NCBI RefSeq assembly: GCF_004963255.1
Contig: NZ_SUGA01000005.1
Coordinates: forward strand, 214,734 to 278,733
Source: Mesorhizobium sp.
GTDB taxonomy: Bacteria > Pseudomonadota > Alphaproteobacteria > Rhizobiales > Rhizobiaceae
Direction of reading: 5' to 3'
DNA: 64,000 nt
Shown here: in pieces, positions 27,938 to 36,439 of the stretch
Numbering within the stretch: the first letter of the stretch is position 1
Layout: each line of letters opens with the position of its first letter
Position numbers and translations under genes: made by a program
The notes under the pieces: model-generated
Database searches by the model: none
What the model was told of the DNA's origin: nothing
Seen by the model: the letters and a program-made list of their open reading frames with translations, nothing else

Positions 27938-27986
27938 GAGCCAACAAGTGGCACGGCGAGGAGCAGCGCGCAAGCTCTGGACAGAA

Positions 27987-28004
27987 GTGTCTAGACACAT
28001 GTGT
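27987..28004. promoter_or_regulatory. Two overlapping palindromes, candidate TetR operator
   Basis: GTGTCTAGACAC (27987-27998) is a perfect 12-bp palindrome, and ACACATGTGT (27995-28004) a perfect 10-bp one sharing four bases with it. They lie midway between the TetR start and the divergent demethylase start. Confidence 0.6.
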
Positions 28005-28049
28005 ACGGGGCGTATATCTTGACGGCCTCCAACGAGAGGGGAGAGGCTC

Positions 28050-30461
28050 GTGAAATCGCATTACCGGGCAGTGGTCATCGGCGGAGGCGTGGTCGGCGCC
28101 TCGGTGCTCTATCACTTGGCGCGCTTTGGCTGGAGCGACGTGGCGCTGATCGAGCGCGCCGAGCTGACGGCGGGCTCGACCTGGCATGCGGCGGCCGGCT
28201 TCCACGCGCTCAACGCCGATCCCAATGTCGCCGCGCTGCAGGACTACACTATCAAGCTCTATCGCGAGATCGAGGCCGAGTCCGGCCAGAATGCCGGCCT
28301 GCACATGACCGGCGGTGTCAACATGGCGAGCGACCCGCAGCGTTGGGAATGGCTGAAATCGGCCTGGGCGGTGTTCCAGTCGGTCGGCATCGAGACGGCG
28401 CGGCTGGTGACGCCGGAGGAAATCAAGGAGATCTGCCCGATCGTCGATGTCAGCGGCGTGCTGGGTGGCCTCTATGATTCCAACGAGGGCCATCTCGACC
28501 CTTATGGCACCACGCATGCCTATGCGGGCGCTGCCAGGAAGCGCGGCGCCGACGTCATCCTGCGCAACCGCGTCGTCGAGCTGAAGCAGCGCGCGGATGG
28601 TGGCTGGGACATCGTCACCGAGAAGGGCACGATCGTCGCCGAGCATGTCGTCAATGCCGGCGGTCTCTGGGCCAAGCAGGTCGGGCTGATGGCCGGCGTC
28701 GACCTGCCGGTTACGCCGATGGAGCATCATTACTTCGTCACCGAGGACATTCCGGAGGTCGCGGCGCTAGACAAGGAGCTTGGCCTTGCCGTCGATCTCG
28801 ACGGCTTCTCCTATCTGCGCCAGGAGCGGAAGGGCGTGCTGCTCGGCGTCTATGAGCAGAACCCGAAACACTGGAACATGGACGGCGCGCCCTGGGATTA
28901 CGGCATCGAGCTGATCCCGGAGGATATCGATCGCATCAGCCCCGAGCTTGCCAAGGCCTATGAGCGCTTTCCCTGCCTGGCCACGGCCGGCATCCGCAAA
29001 TGGGTGAACGGCGCCTTCACCTTCACGCCGGACGGCAATCCGCTGGTCGGCCCGGTGCGGGGCTTGAAGAATTACTGGGTCGCCTGCGGCGTCATGGCTG
29101 GCTTCAGCCAGGGCGGCGGCGTCGGCAAGTCGCTGGCCGAATGGATGATTTACGGCGAGCCGGAAGCCGATATCTTCGGCATGGACATCGCCCGCTACGG
29201 CGCCTTCGCCGCCAACCGAGAATATCTCGGGCAAACGACGCGCCAGTTCTATGCCCGCCGCTTCGTCATGACCTTCCCCAATGAGCGCCTGCCGGCGGGC
29301 CGGCCGCTGAAGCGCCCCGGCGCCTATGATGGCATGAGCGACGCCGGCGCCGAGTGGACGGCATCCTGGGGCCTGGAGATCCCGGCCTATTTCGCGCCGA
29401 TGGGGTTCCGCGAAGACACGACGCTGAAGCGCTCCAACGCCTTCGACATCGTCGGCGACGAGGTGCTGCAGGTGCGCCGCGCCGCCGGCCTCGTCGATAC
29501 AACGGCTTTCTCGCGCTACGCCGTCTCCGGCCCTGGAGCAGAGGCGTGGCTCGACCGGCTGCTCGCTTGCCGGCTGCCGAAGCCTGGCCGCGCCAAGCTC
29601 GCGCCGATGCTTGGTTCCGACGGCCGGCTGAAGGGCGACCTCACCGTGCTCAACTGGGGTGACGGCGAATACTGGATCATGGGCTCCTATTATCTGCGCG
29701 AATTCCACATGCGCTGGTTCGAGGCGCACATCGCCGAAGGCGTTTCCGTAACCGACATCTCGGATGCCACATCCGGCTTCCTCGTCACCGGACCGAACGC
29801 ACGAAAGATCGTCGAATGCACCACGCATCAGGACATCTCCGCCAAAACCCTGCCGTTCATGGCTTGCGGCGAGTTCGATATCGGCATGGTGCGGGCTCGG
29901 GTGGCCAGGCTCTCCATCGCCGGCGAGCTCGGCTTCGAGATCAACTGTCCGGCCACCTTGCATGCGACGCTTCGCGAAACACTGCTTGCCGCCGGCCAAG
30001 GCCTCGGCCTTGCCGAGATCGGCTATTACGCGCTGAATTCGCTCAGGCTGGAAAAGAGTTTCGGCATCTGGTCGCGCGAATTCACGCAAGGCTACACGCC
30101 CGGCCAGACCGGGATCGACCGCTTCATCGCTTTCGACAAGGGCGATTTCATCGGCCGGGAGGCGGCGCTGAAAGAGCGCGAGGCCGGTGCCTCGCGACGG
30201 ATCGTGACGCTTGAGGTCGACGCTATCGACGCCGATGCCAGCGGCTTCGAGCCGGTCTGGTCCAAGGGTTGCCGCGTCGGCTTCGTCACCTCCGGCGGCT
30301 ACGGCTACAGCATAGGCAAGAGCGTCGCCCTGGCGTTGCTCGATGACGGTTTCGCCGGGGAGGGCACCGAACTTTCCGTCCACATTGTCGGGGTCGAACG
30401 GCCGGCGCGCGTCATCGCGGCCTCGCCCTACGACGCCGAAGGCAAAGCGATGCGGCAATGA
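28050..30461 (+). CDS. FAD-dependent oxidoreductase with GcvT domain (dimethylglycine/sarcosine dehydrogenase-like)
   Basis: An 803-residue protein. Residues 1-390 are a DAO-type FAD domain with the nucleotide motif VVIGGGVVGASVLYHL and GSTWHAAAGFH, where a histidine commonly holds FAD covalently. Residues ~430-800 are a GcvT-like folate-binding domain and its C-terminal barrel (LDRLLACRLPKPGRAKLAPMLG, YYALNSLRLEKSFGIW). Relatives oxidise N-methyl groups of dimethylglycine or sarcosine and pass the one-carbon unit to tetrahydrofolate. The next gene encodes an MttB-family methyltransferase, so the substrate is likely a methylated amine or betaine; which one cannot be read from the sequence. 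Confidence 0.9.
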   Translation: MKSHYRAVVIGGGVVGASVLYHLARFGWSDVALIERAELTAGSTWHAAAGFHALNADPNVAALQDYTIKLYREIEAESGQNAGLHMTGGVNMASDPQRWEWLKSAWAVFQSVGIETARLVTPEEIKEICPIVDVSGVLGGLYDSNEGHLDPYGTTHAYAGAARKRGADVILRNRVVELKQRADGGWDIVTEKGTIVAEHVVNAGGLWAKQVGLMAGVDLPVTPMEHHYFVTEDIPEVAALDKELGLAVDLDGFSYLRQERKGVLLGVYEQNPKHWNMDGAPWDYGIELIPEDIDRISPELAKAYERFPCLATAGIRKWVNGAFTFTPDGNPLVGPVRGLKNYWVACGVMAGFSQGGGVGKSLAEWMIYGEPEADIFGMDIARYGAFAANREYLGQTTRQFYARRFVMTFPNERLPAGRPLKRPGAYDGMSDAGAEWTASWGLEIPAYFAPMGFREDTTLKRSNAFDIVGDEVLQVRRAAGLVDTTAFSRYAVSGPGAEAWLDRLLACRLPKPGRAKLAPMLGSDGRLKGDLTVLNWGDGEYWIMGSYYLREFHMRWFEAHIAEGVSVTDISDATSGFLVTGPNARKIVECTTHQDISAKTLPFMACGEFDIGMVRARVARLSIAGELGFEINCPATLHATLRETLLAAGQGLGLAEIGYYALNSLRLEKSFGIWSREFTQGYTPGQTGIDRFIAFDKGDFIGREAALKEREAGASRRIVTLEVDAIDADASGFEPVWSKGCRVGFVTSGGYGYSIGKSVALALLDDGFAGEGTELSVHIVGVERPARVIAASPYDAEGKAMRQ

Positions 30462-30473
30462 GGAAGAACGGTC

Positions 30474-32027
30474 ATGGTTGAGGAAGCCGCACGTGTTCTC
30501 AGGCGCGAGCGTCGGCGGGGACGCACCGGCGAGGCGGGCAGCGAGTCGAGCCGGCACCCGAACTACCGGTCGCTGAGGAACCCCTTTCTGCCGCAGCCGA
30601 TCTTTTCCGAGGACCAGGTCGCCGCCATCCACGCTACCGCGCTGCGCGTGCTGGAGGAGCTCGGCATCAAGGTGCTGCTGCCCGAGGCCCGCGCCGTCTA
30701 TGCCAAGGCCGGCGCCTTGGTCGACGAAGACAGCCAGATGGTCAGGATCGGCCGCGACATGGTCGAGGCAGCACTTGCCTCGGCGCCGCGCTCCATTCCG
30801 GCACTTGGCGGCGACCGCTCGCGCGACCTGACACTTGAGCTCGGCTCGATGGCCTTCCTGGCGGGCTCCGGCGCCCCCAACGTCACCGATCTTGAGCGCG
30901 GCCGCCGGCCGGGCACGCTCGCCGCATTCGAGGAATTCATCAAGCTGATCCAGCATTTCGACGTGCTGCACATGCTTGGCCCCTGCGTCGAGCCGCAGGA
31001 CATCGACAACCGCTTCCGCCACTATGCCGTCAACCGGGCGCAACTGACGCTGTCGGACAAGTTCCCCTTCATCTTCGCGCGCGGCACGCCGCAGGTCGAG
31101 GACGGTTTCGAGATGATCCGCCTGGCGCGCGGCCTCTCGGAGGACCAGTTCCGCGCCGGCGCCCATTGCTATACCGTCATCAACACCAACTCGCCGCGCC
31201 AGCTGGATATTCCGATGGCGCAAGGCATCATCGACTTCGCCAAGGCTGGCCAGGTCCTGATCATCACGCCCTTCTGCCTGGCGGGCGCCATGGCGCCGAT
31301 CACGGTTGCCGGCGCGCTGACGTTGCAGCACGGCGAGGCGCTTGCCGGTTTGACGCTCGCCCAGATCGTGCGCCCCGGCGCGCCGGTGGTCTATGGCTCC
31401 TTCTCCTCCAATGTCGACATGAAATCCGGCGCCCCGGCCTTCGGCACGCCGGAACATATCAAGGCGACGCTGGGCGCGGGCCAGCTCGCCCGCTACACCG
31501 GCCTGCCTTGGCGCTCCGGTGGCGGCAGCGCCGCCAACATCTCCGACGCACAGGCGGCACATGAGACGCAGTTCGCGCTGTGGGGCTCGGTGCTGGCCGG
31601 CGCCACCGTCTGCATCCACGCCGCCGGCTGGCTGGAAGGCGGCCTGAGCGTCTCCCTGGAGAAGCTGATCACCGACATCGAGGCGCTGCAGACGGTCGCC
31701 GAGCTTTGCGCCACCACGCCGGGCGACGAGGATGCCATCGGCTTCGAAGCCATCGCCGAAGTGCAGCCCGGCGGCCACTTCTTCTCGGCGACTCACACCA
31801 TGACGCGCTACCGCACCGCCTTCTACGAGCCGCTGGTGGCCGACTGGTCGAATTTCGGCAATTGGACGCAATCCGGTTCGAAGACGGCGACCGAGCGCGC
31901 CACCGGTATCTGGAAGCGGATTCTTTCCGACTTCCAGCCGCCGGCCTCCACTGCCGCCACCGCTGGCGTGCTCGACGAGTTCATTGCCAGGCGCACCGAA
32001 GAAGGCGGCGCCGCGCCGGTCTCGTGA
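30474..32027 (+). CDS. MttB superfamily methyltransferase without pyrrolysine
   Basis: A 517-residue protein starting 12 nt after the demethylase with GGAAG before the ATG. It matches the trimethylamine methyltransferase (MttB) family across its TIM barrel (AFLAGSGAPNVTDLERGRRPGT, YTVINTNSPRQLDIPMAQGIIDFAKAGQ, LPWRSGGGSAANISDAQAAHE). No in-frame amber codon interrupts it, so it belongs to the non-pyrrolysine branch, of which glycine betaine methyltransferase MtgB is a characterised member. Those enzymes use a corrinoid protein; none is encoded nearby. Together with the upstream enzyme it suggests stepwise demethylation of a quaternary or tertiary amine. Confidence 0.88.
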   Translation: MVEEAARVLRRERRRGRTGEAGSESSRHPNYRSLRNPFLPQPIFSEDQVAAIHATALRVLEELGIKVLLPEARAVYAKAGALVDEDSQMVRIGRDMVEAALASAPRSIPALGGDRSRDLTLELGSMAFLAGSGAPNVTDLERGRRPGTLAAFEEFIKLIQHFDVLHMLGPCVEPQDIDNRFRHYAVNRAQLTLSDKFPFIFARGTPQVEDGFEMIRLARGLSEDQFRAGAHCYTVINTNSPRQLDIPMAQGIIDFAKAGQVLIITPFCLAGAMAPITVAGALTLQHGEALAGLTLAQIVRPGAPVVYGSFSSNVDMKSGAPAFGTPEHIKATLGAGQLARYTGLPWRSGGGSAANISDAQAAHETQFALWGSVLAGATVCIHAAGWLEGGLSVSLEKLITDIEALQTVAELCATTPGDEDAIGFEAIAEVQPGGHFFSATHTMTRYRTAFYEPLVADWSNFGNWTQSGSKTATERATGIWKRILSDFQPPASTAATAGVLDEFIARRTEEGGAAPVS

Positions 32028-32164
32028 TTTGACGAAAACGTAACAAATTCGAGACCTTCGCCATTCACGTTATAGTCAAAACGATTCGCGATCTGGCATC
32101 CGATCGCGAGCGCGGCTACGTTGCCGGGCAGCGTGAGGAGATATGTACTGGCGATGGACGGTAG

Positions 32165-32572
32165 ATGACGGCGCCTCGCGATTTGATGCAGGCCTTGTTC
32201 CTGAGGCTGAAGACCGATGCGTCGCTGTCGGCGCTGCTTGGCGGCGTCGGACTGCTCGAGCAGGCGAGCGACAAGGCCGCCTTTCCGAACGTGACTTACG
32301 GCCGCACAAGCGCCTTCGACCTCGAGACCGGCGCCGACAACGACAGCGACCAGTTGGTCACCTTGCATATCTGGTCGAAAGCCCAGGGCGAGGCCGAGAC
32401 ACGCCTCATCATGGACAGCATCAGGGCGCGGCTCGACGGCGCCGCATTTTCGATCGGTTCGCGCGGCCAGACGCGCCTGTCGCTGGAATTCGCCGAGGCC
32501 CGCTATGACGAGGATCTGGCCGTCCATCATGGATTGCTGCGCTTCCGCGCGCTAACTCAGGAAGCCGCCTGA
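32165..32572 (+). CDS. DUF3168 family protein (phage/GTA tail-completion-like), orphan
   Basis: A 135-residue protein with the DUF3168 pattern: LMQALFLRLKTDASLSALLG, FPNVTYGRTSAFDLETG, DQLVTLHIWSKAQGEAETRLIMDSIRARL and a final LLRFRAL. DUF3168 proteins are tail-terminator/completion components in phages and in alphaproteobacterial gene transfer agents. No other structural gene is within the window, so this is either a solitary copy or a domesticated relic. GGACGG precedes the ATG. The upstream 137 bp holds no gene. Confidence 0.8.
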   Translation: MTAPRDLMQALFLRLKTDASLSALLGGVGLLEQASDKAAFPNVTYGRTSAFDLETGADNDSDQLVTLHIWSKAQGEAETRLIMDSIRARLDGAAFSIGSRGQTRLSLEFAEARYDEDLAVHHGLLRFRALTQEAA

Positions 32573-32683
32573 GAGACTGCGCCGAAACATGTTGCCCAGG
32601 AGTAGAGCGGCGGCTCCGGAATATTCATCAAAACAACGGTTTAAGCGCGCCGTTTGAATCGGTTTCGCGCGAAGTGCCTTGGC

Positions 32684-33070
32684 CTACAGCTGCGCTTGGA
32701 TGGCGGCCTTGTCGATGACCGACCAGACTTCGCGAATTCGCCCCTCATGGAACTCGTAAAAGACGTTCTCGGCGAAGGAGATGCGCTTGCCGTGGACGGG
32801 CAGGCCGAACAGCACGCCCTTGGGCCGGCAGTCGAAATGCAGGCGCGCCGCCACGCGCGGCGGCTCCGAGATCAGAAGCTCGATGTTGAAGCGCAGGTCG
32901 GGAATGGCCTCGAAATCGCCCTCCAGCATGCGGCGGTAACCCGAAAGCCCGATCGTCTCGCCATTATACTGCACCTCCTCGCCGACGAAGCGGCCGAGAT
33001 TGTCCCAATCCTGCTCGTTCAGGCAGGCGATGTAGCCCCGATAGAGACCGGCAATATCCTCGCGCGTCAT
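32684..33070 (-). CDS. SnoaL-like / ester cyclase family protein
   Basis: A 128-residue protein with the NTF2-like fold of SnoaL-type proteins: LYRGYIACLNEQDWDNLGRFVGEEVQYNGETIGLSGYRRMLEGDFEAIPDLRFNIELLI, then ENVFYEFHEGRIREVWSVIDKAAIQAQL. Members range from polyketide cyclases to proteins without known activity. GGAGG stands 5 nt before the ATG at 33070, so I prefer it to the ATG at 33082. Confidence 0.8.
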   Translation of the reverse strand: MTREDIAGLYRGYIACLNEQDWDNLGRFVGEEVQYNGETIGLSGYRRMLEGDFEAIPDLRFNIELLISEPPRVAARLHFDCRPKGVLFGLPVHGKRISFAENVFYEFHEGRIREVWSVIDKAAIQAQL

Positions 33071-33241
33071 CGCATCCTCCATGGCTGTCCGGCGTTTCTA
33101 CACTAGCTAGCGCAGTGCGCTGTGAAGGCAGGCAAAAAGCGTAGCGGATCAAGTGCTTTTCCGGCTATGAATTCGAAGCCGGGCTTGAGGGAGCCTTGGC
33201 ACCGTCACGCGCGCAGGGGGAATGGCGGGCATGATTTCGAT

Positions 33242-33265
33242 CGTTCACCGTTCATTTCACGTTCA
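33242..33265 (+). promoter_or_regulatory. Three CGTTCA repeats upstream of feuN
   Basis: CGTTCA occurs at 33242, 33249 and 33260, 27-49 nt before the feuN ATG. Direct repeats of this kind are bound by OmpR-type regulators, and FeuP is encoded just downstream, so autoregulation is possible. Confidence 0.3.
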
Positions 33266-33290
33266 GCCCATATGCGTTAGAACCGTGATC

Positions 33291-33590
33291 ATGAAAAACC
33301 TTGGCTCACATCTCCGCAAAGCAGTGCTGGCGCTTGCCGCGGCCGGGCTTCTTGCGTCGCAGGCGATCGCCCTGCCGGTCATCGAGCCGTCGGCCGATCA
33401 GCCGGTGGTGCTCGCCGCCGGCGATTGCTACGCCATCGGCCAGCAGGTCGCCGCGCAGAACGGAGGCACGCTCGCCAAGGCGTCGCAGGCGACGCGGGGC
33501 GGTCAGCAGGTCTGTGTCATCGTCGTGCTCGTCCCAGGCAAGGACGGCCAGCGGCCGCGCCGCTCGGAAATCGTCGTCCCGATGGGCTGA
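33291..33590 (+). CDS. feuN: Small secreted protein in FeuN position (inhibitor of FeuQ)
   Basis: A 99-residue protein with a signal peptide ending about residue 28 (LLASQAIA-L) and a compact mature part with two cysteines (C46 in AGDCYAIG, C75 in QQVCVIVVLVPG), likely a disulphide. It lies 63 nt before the FeuP-like regulator. In Sinorhizobium meliloti the small periplasmic FeuN is encoded at this place and restrains the FeuQ kinase. The assignment rests mainly on position, size and export signal. Confidence 0.75.
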   Translation: MKNLGSHLRKAVLALAAAGLLASQAIALPVIEPSADQPVVLAAGDCYAIGQQVAAQNGGTLAKASQATRGGQQVCVIVVLVPGKDGQRPRRSEIVVPMG

Positions 33591-33653
33591 CCCTCTCGTT
33601 TCCCAGGCCGGCGGAATCGGCCTATACGTCTATCCAGCAACAGGCTTCAACCC

Positions 33654-34319
33654 ATGCGCGTGCTCGTCGTCGAGGATGACAAGGATCTCAACCGGCAAGT
33701 GGCCGAGGCGCTGGTCGATGCCGGCTATGTCGTCGACCGGGCCTATGACGGCGAGGAGGGCCATTTCCTCGGCGACACCGAGCCTTACGATGCCGTGGTC
33801 CTCGACATCGGCCTGCCGCAGATGGACGGCATCAGCGTCGTCGAGCGTTGGCGCCGCGGCGGCCGCAAGATGCCGGTGCTGATCCTCACCGCGCGCGACC
33901 GCTGGAGCGACAAGGTGGCCGGCATCGACGCCGGCGCCGACGATTATGTCACCAAGCCCTTCCACATCGAGGAGGTGCTGGCGCGCGTACGGGCCTTGAT
34001 CCGCCGTGCGGCCGGCCATGCATCGTCGGAGCTCACCTGCGGGCCGCTGCGCCTGGACACCAAGGCGTCCAAGGCCGATGTGAACGGCGTGCCGCTGAAG
34101 CTCACCTCGCACGAGTTCCGGCTGCTCGCCTATCTGATGCATCATATGGGCGAGGTGGTGTCGCGCACCGAGCTGGTCGAGCATCTCTACGACCAGGATT
34201 TTGACCGCGATTCCAACACCATCGAGGTGTTTGTCGGCAGGCTTCGCAAGAAGATGGGCATCGACATGATCGAAACCGTGCGTGGCATGGGCTATCGCAT
34301 GCGAGAGCCGGAGGCGTGA
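33654..34319 (+). CDS. feuP: OmpR-family response regulator FeuP
   Basis: A 221-residue regulator with acidic pocket E7/D8/D9, phospho-acceptor D51 (VVLDIGLPQMDG), conserved T-A in ILTARD and K in VTKPF, and a winged-helix C-terminus (LTSHEFRLLAYLMHHMGEVVSRTELVEHLYDQDFDRDSNTIEVFVGRLRKKM). In S. meliloti FeuP-FeuQ controls cyclic glucan export (ndvA) and growth in low-osmolarity media and is needed for symbiosis. The order feuN-feuP-feuQ supports the name. Confidence 0.9.
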   Translation: MRVLVVEDDKDLNRQVAEALVDAGYVVDRAYDGEEGHFLGDTEPYDAVVLDIGLPQMDGISVVERWRRGGRKMPVLILTARDRWSDKVAGIDAGADDYVTKPFHIEEVLARVRALIRRAAGHASSELTCGPLRLDTKASKADVNGVPLKLTSHEFRLLAYLMHHMGEVVSRTELVEHLYDQDFDRDSNTIEVFVGRLRKKMGIDMIETVRGMGYRMREPEA

Positions 34320-34341
34320 CGCGGAACCGCTGAAGCCAGCG

Positions 34342-35730
34342 ATGGGAAGGTGGATTTCAAGGCTGCGGCTCTGGCCGCGCTCGCTGACCTTCCGCGTCAT
34401 CGCTTTCTCGACCATCTGGGCGATCCTGACGCTGGTCGTCATCTTCACCCTCATCACCACGCTTTACCGCCAGGCCAGCGAGCGCGGCTTCGACAGCCTG
34501 CTCTCGGCGCATCTGTTCAACCTGATCGGCTCCGTCGGCATTTCCGACAATGGCGCGCTGACCGGGGCACCCGACCTTGGCGACCTGCGCTTTTCCGAGC
34601 CGAATTCCGGCTGGTACTGGTCGGTGGAGCCTGCCTCCGAGGGCGTGCATGGCGAAATCCATTCTTCCTCGATGACGACCTCGCTCCTGTCGCCGAGCGT
34701 CGCGGAGGTCCCGTTCAACGCGAACTTCCAGCGCAGCTACTCGATGCAGGGCATAAAGGGCGAGCAGCTCGAAGTGTTCGAGAGCGAGTTCGTGCTGGAC
34801 GCCAAGAACCGCGCCGCCCGCTTCCGCGTCATGGGCAATCACAGTGAGCTCGAGCAGGAGATCGCGAGCTTCCAGCGCCGCCTGCTCACCTATCTGTCGC
34901 TGTTCGGCGTCGGCATGATCGCCATCAACGCTATCGCCATCCTCTTGGGCCTCCAGCCCTTGCGCCGGGTCCGCAATGCGCTCGCCATGGTGCGCGAAGG
35001 CACGGCCCAGCGCCTCGACGGCAGCTTCCCGGCCGAGATCGAGCCGCTGGCCAACGAGACCAATGCGCTGATCGAGAACAACCGGCGCATCGTCGAGCGC
35101 TCGCGCACCCAGGTCGGCAACCTTGCCCATTCGCTGAAGACGCCTCTAGCCGTGCTGATCAATGAGGGCCGCGCGCTCGGCGGCGCCAAGGGCCAGCTGA
35201 TCGCCGACCAGGCGGCTTCCATGCAGAAGCAGGTCGATCATTACCTGCAGCGCGCCCGCGTCGCCGCGCAGCGCGACAGCGTCGTCTTCCGCACGCCGGT
35301 TTCGCCGCTGGTCGAGCGCATGGTGCGCGTGCTGCGCAAGCTCAACCCGCAAACGCGGCTGACGCTGTCCCTGCCGCCGGCCGAGATCGTCTTTGCCGGC
35401 GAGCGCGAGGATCTCGAGGAACTGCTCGGCAATCTGCTCGACAATGCGATGAAATGGGCAAAGAGCGCTGTTGCCGTGACGATCGCCACTATTTCGGGAA
35501 GCGGCAACCTGTTTGAAATCGTTATAGAGGATGACGGTCCGGGCATTCCCGAGGACAGCGCGCGAGAGGTGTTGAAGCGTGGCAAAAGACTGGACGAGAC
35601 GAAGCCGGGAACCGGGCTTGGCCTTGCCATTGTCGCCGATCTCGTCAACGAGTATGGAGGCTCGCTGGCGCTGGAACGGTCGGGCATGGGCGGCTTGAGG
35701 GCGGTGGTGAGATTGCGGAGCCTTCAATGA
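34342..35730 (+). CDS. feuQ: Sensor histidine kinase FeuQ
   Basis: A 462-residue kinase with two membrane helices (~18-40 and ~182-205) around a ~140-residue periplasmic domain, a HAMP-like linker, H263 in NLAHSLKTPLAVL, N-box LLGNLLDNAMKWAKSA and GTGLGLAIVADLVNEYGG. The start at 34342 gives a basic cytoplasmic end before helix 1. It follows feuP after 22 nt. Its stop is part of ATGA with a small ORF. Confidence 0.9.
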   Translation: MGRWISRLRLWPRSLTFRVIAFSTIWAILTLVVIFTLITTLYRQASERGFDSLLSAHLFNLIGSVGISDNGALTGAPDLGDLRFSEPNSGWYWSVEPASEGVHGEIHSSSMTTSLLSPSVAEVPFNANFQRSYSMQGIKGEQLEVFESEFVLDAKNRAARFRVMGNHSELEQEIASFQRRLLTYLSLFGVGMIAINAIAILLGLQPLRRVRNALAMVREGTAQRLDGSFPAEIEPLANETNALIENNRRIVERSRTQVGNLAHSLKTPLAVLINEGRALGGAKGQLIADQAASMQKQVDHYLQRARVAAQRDSVVFRTPVSPLVERMVRVLRKLNPQTRLTLSLPPAEIVFAGEREDLEELLGNLLDNAMKWAKSAVAVTIATISGSGNLFEIVIEDDGPGIPEDSAREVLKRGKRLDETKPGTGLGLAIVADLVNEYGGSLALERSGMGGLRAVVRLRSLQ

Positions 35731-35897
35731 TGTTTTTTATCGATTTGCGAGCAGGGGCTGACGGCCAAATTTCCGACAAATATCAACACTATGGCCAGGA
35801 TGCTTCCCTGATGGCGCGGTCGCCTAACCATCTCTCTCAAGAAGTCCATTTCGCTCAAGAAGCTCATCCCGCTCAAGAGAACCGGTTGTTGGCATGA
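35727..35897 (+). CDS. Possible 56-residue ORF coupled to feuQ and the next lipoprotein
   Basis: ATG at 35727 overlaps the feuQ stop (ATGA) and the TGA at 35895-35897 overlaps the lipoprotein ATG (ATGA again). The product starts MMFFIDLRAGADGQ and has a C-terminal six-residue repeat (SQEVHF / AQEAHP / AQENRL). Codon use (TTT, TTG, CGA, CAA) is less biased than in the neighbours, which argues against a long-established gene. It could be a translated linker that lets ribosomes reach the lipoprotein. No homologue comes to mind. Confidence 0.4.
   Translation: MMFFIDLRAGADGQISDKYQHYGQDASLMARSPNHLSQEVHFAQEAHPAQENRLLA
35836..35889 (+). repeat. Three 18-bp direct repeats before the lipoprotein gene
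   Basis: CTCAAGA starts at 35836, 35854 and 35872, an exact 18-bp period with 11-14 matching bases between neighbouring units. 18 bp equals six codons, which fits a coding repeat in the small ORF that covers it rather than a helical-phase operator. Confidence 0.65.
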
Positions 35898-36331
35898 AGA
35901 TCCGCGTCGCGCTCGTTTCCGCCCTGCTCGCCGTTTCCGGCTGCACGACACTCGGCAGGGGCGGTCCAACCTCTCCGGCCACGCCGGTTTCGACGCCGCC
36001 TTCAGGCGGCAAGGTGTCGACAAGCATCGTCTCGGCGATGAATGGGGGGCTGATCGGCGGGTCGATCGGCTCGGGCCTGAGCGACGCCGAAAAGCGCAAG
36101 GGGCTGGAGGCGGAGTACAAGGCGCTGGAATACAACACCAGCGGCCAGAAGGTGACATGGAAGGGCGACAACGCCTCCCATTATGGCGAGGTCGTCGCGG
36201 CCCAGCCTTATCGGGTCGGCTCCCAGGATTGCCGCCAGTACACCCACACCGTCTTCACTGGCGGCGCGGGCGTCACCGCGCGCGGCACCGCCTGCCGCAA
36301 CGCCGACGGCAGCTGGACGCCGCTCACCTGA
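35894..36331 (+). CDS. Outer-membrane lipoprotein, 17 kDa-antigen-like
   Basis: A 145-residue protein with a lipoprotein signal (LLAVSGC, lipid cysteine C17). After a Pro/Thr-rich tether come a glycine-zipper-like GGLIGGSIGSGLSDAEKRKGLEAEYKALEYNTSGQKVTW segment and a C-terminal domain with two cysteines (SQDCRQYT, GTACRNADGSW). This is the layout of RT0821/17 kDa surface-antigen lipoproteins. It lies between feuQ and ccmI. Confidence 0.85.
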   Translation: MKIRVALVSALLAVSGCTTLGRGGPTSPATPVSTPPSGGKVSTSIVSAMNGGLIGGSIGSGLSDAEKRKGLEAEYKALEYNTSGQKVTWKGDNASHYGEVVAAQPYRVGSQDCRQYTHTVFTGGAGVTARGTACRNADGSWTPLT

Positions 36332-36439
36332 TAAATCGGCCCAATTGATATACATCAAAGCCGGACAGAGCATCCGCCGTCAAAGCGTCGCAGTATGCTT
36401 GTGTTGGCAGGGCAGGGCTCTGCCTTTATTGGAAGAGCC

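Noticed and set aside
28767..31871. A 1034-codon open frame on the minus strand under the demethylase and MttB genes
   Set aside because: High GC with strong third-position bias keeps the antisense frame open. The product is a Gly/Arg/Asp-rich string with no domain, and both sense genes are clear.
30474..32027. Pyrrolysine-containing MttB
   Set aside because: There is no in-frame TAG before the family's C-terminal end, and no pyl genes are seen.
32165..32572. Remnant of an integrated prophage
   Set aside because: No integrase, attachment repeats or other phage genes lie within the window; only a single DUF3168 gene.
32578..32680. A further repeat element between DUF3168 and the SnoaL-like gene
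   Set aside because: There are short GCGCG-rich pairings, but I could not match it with any of the repeat families in the window.
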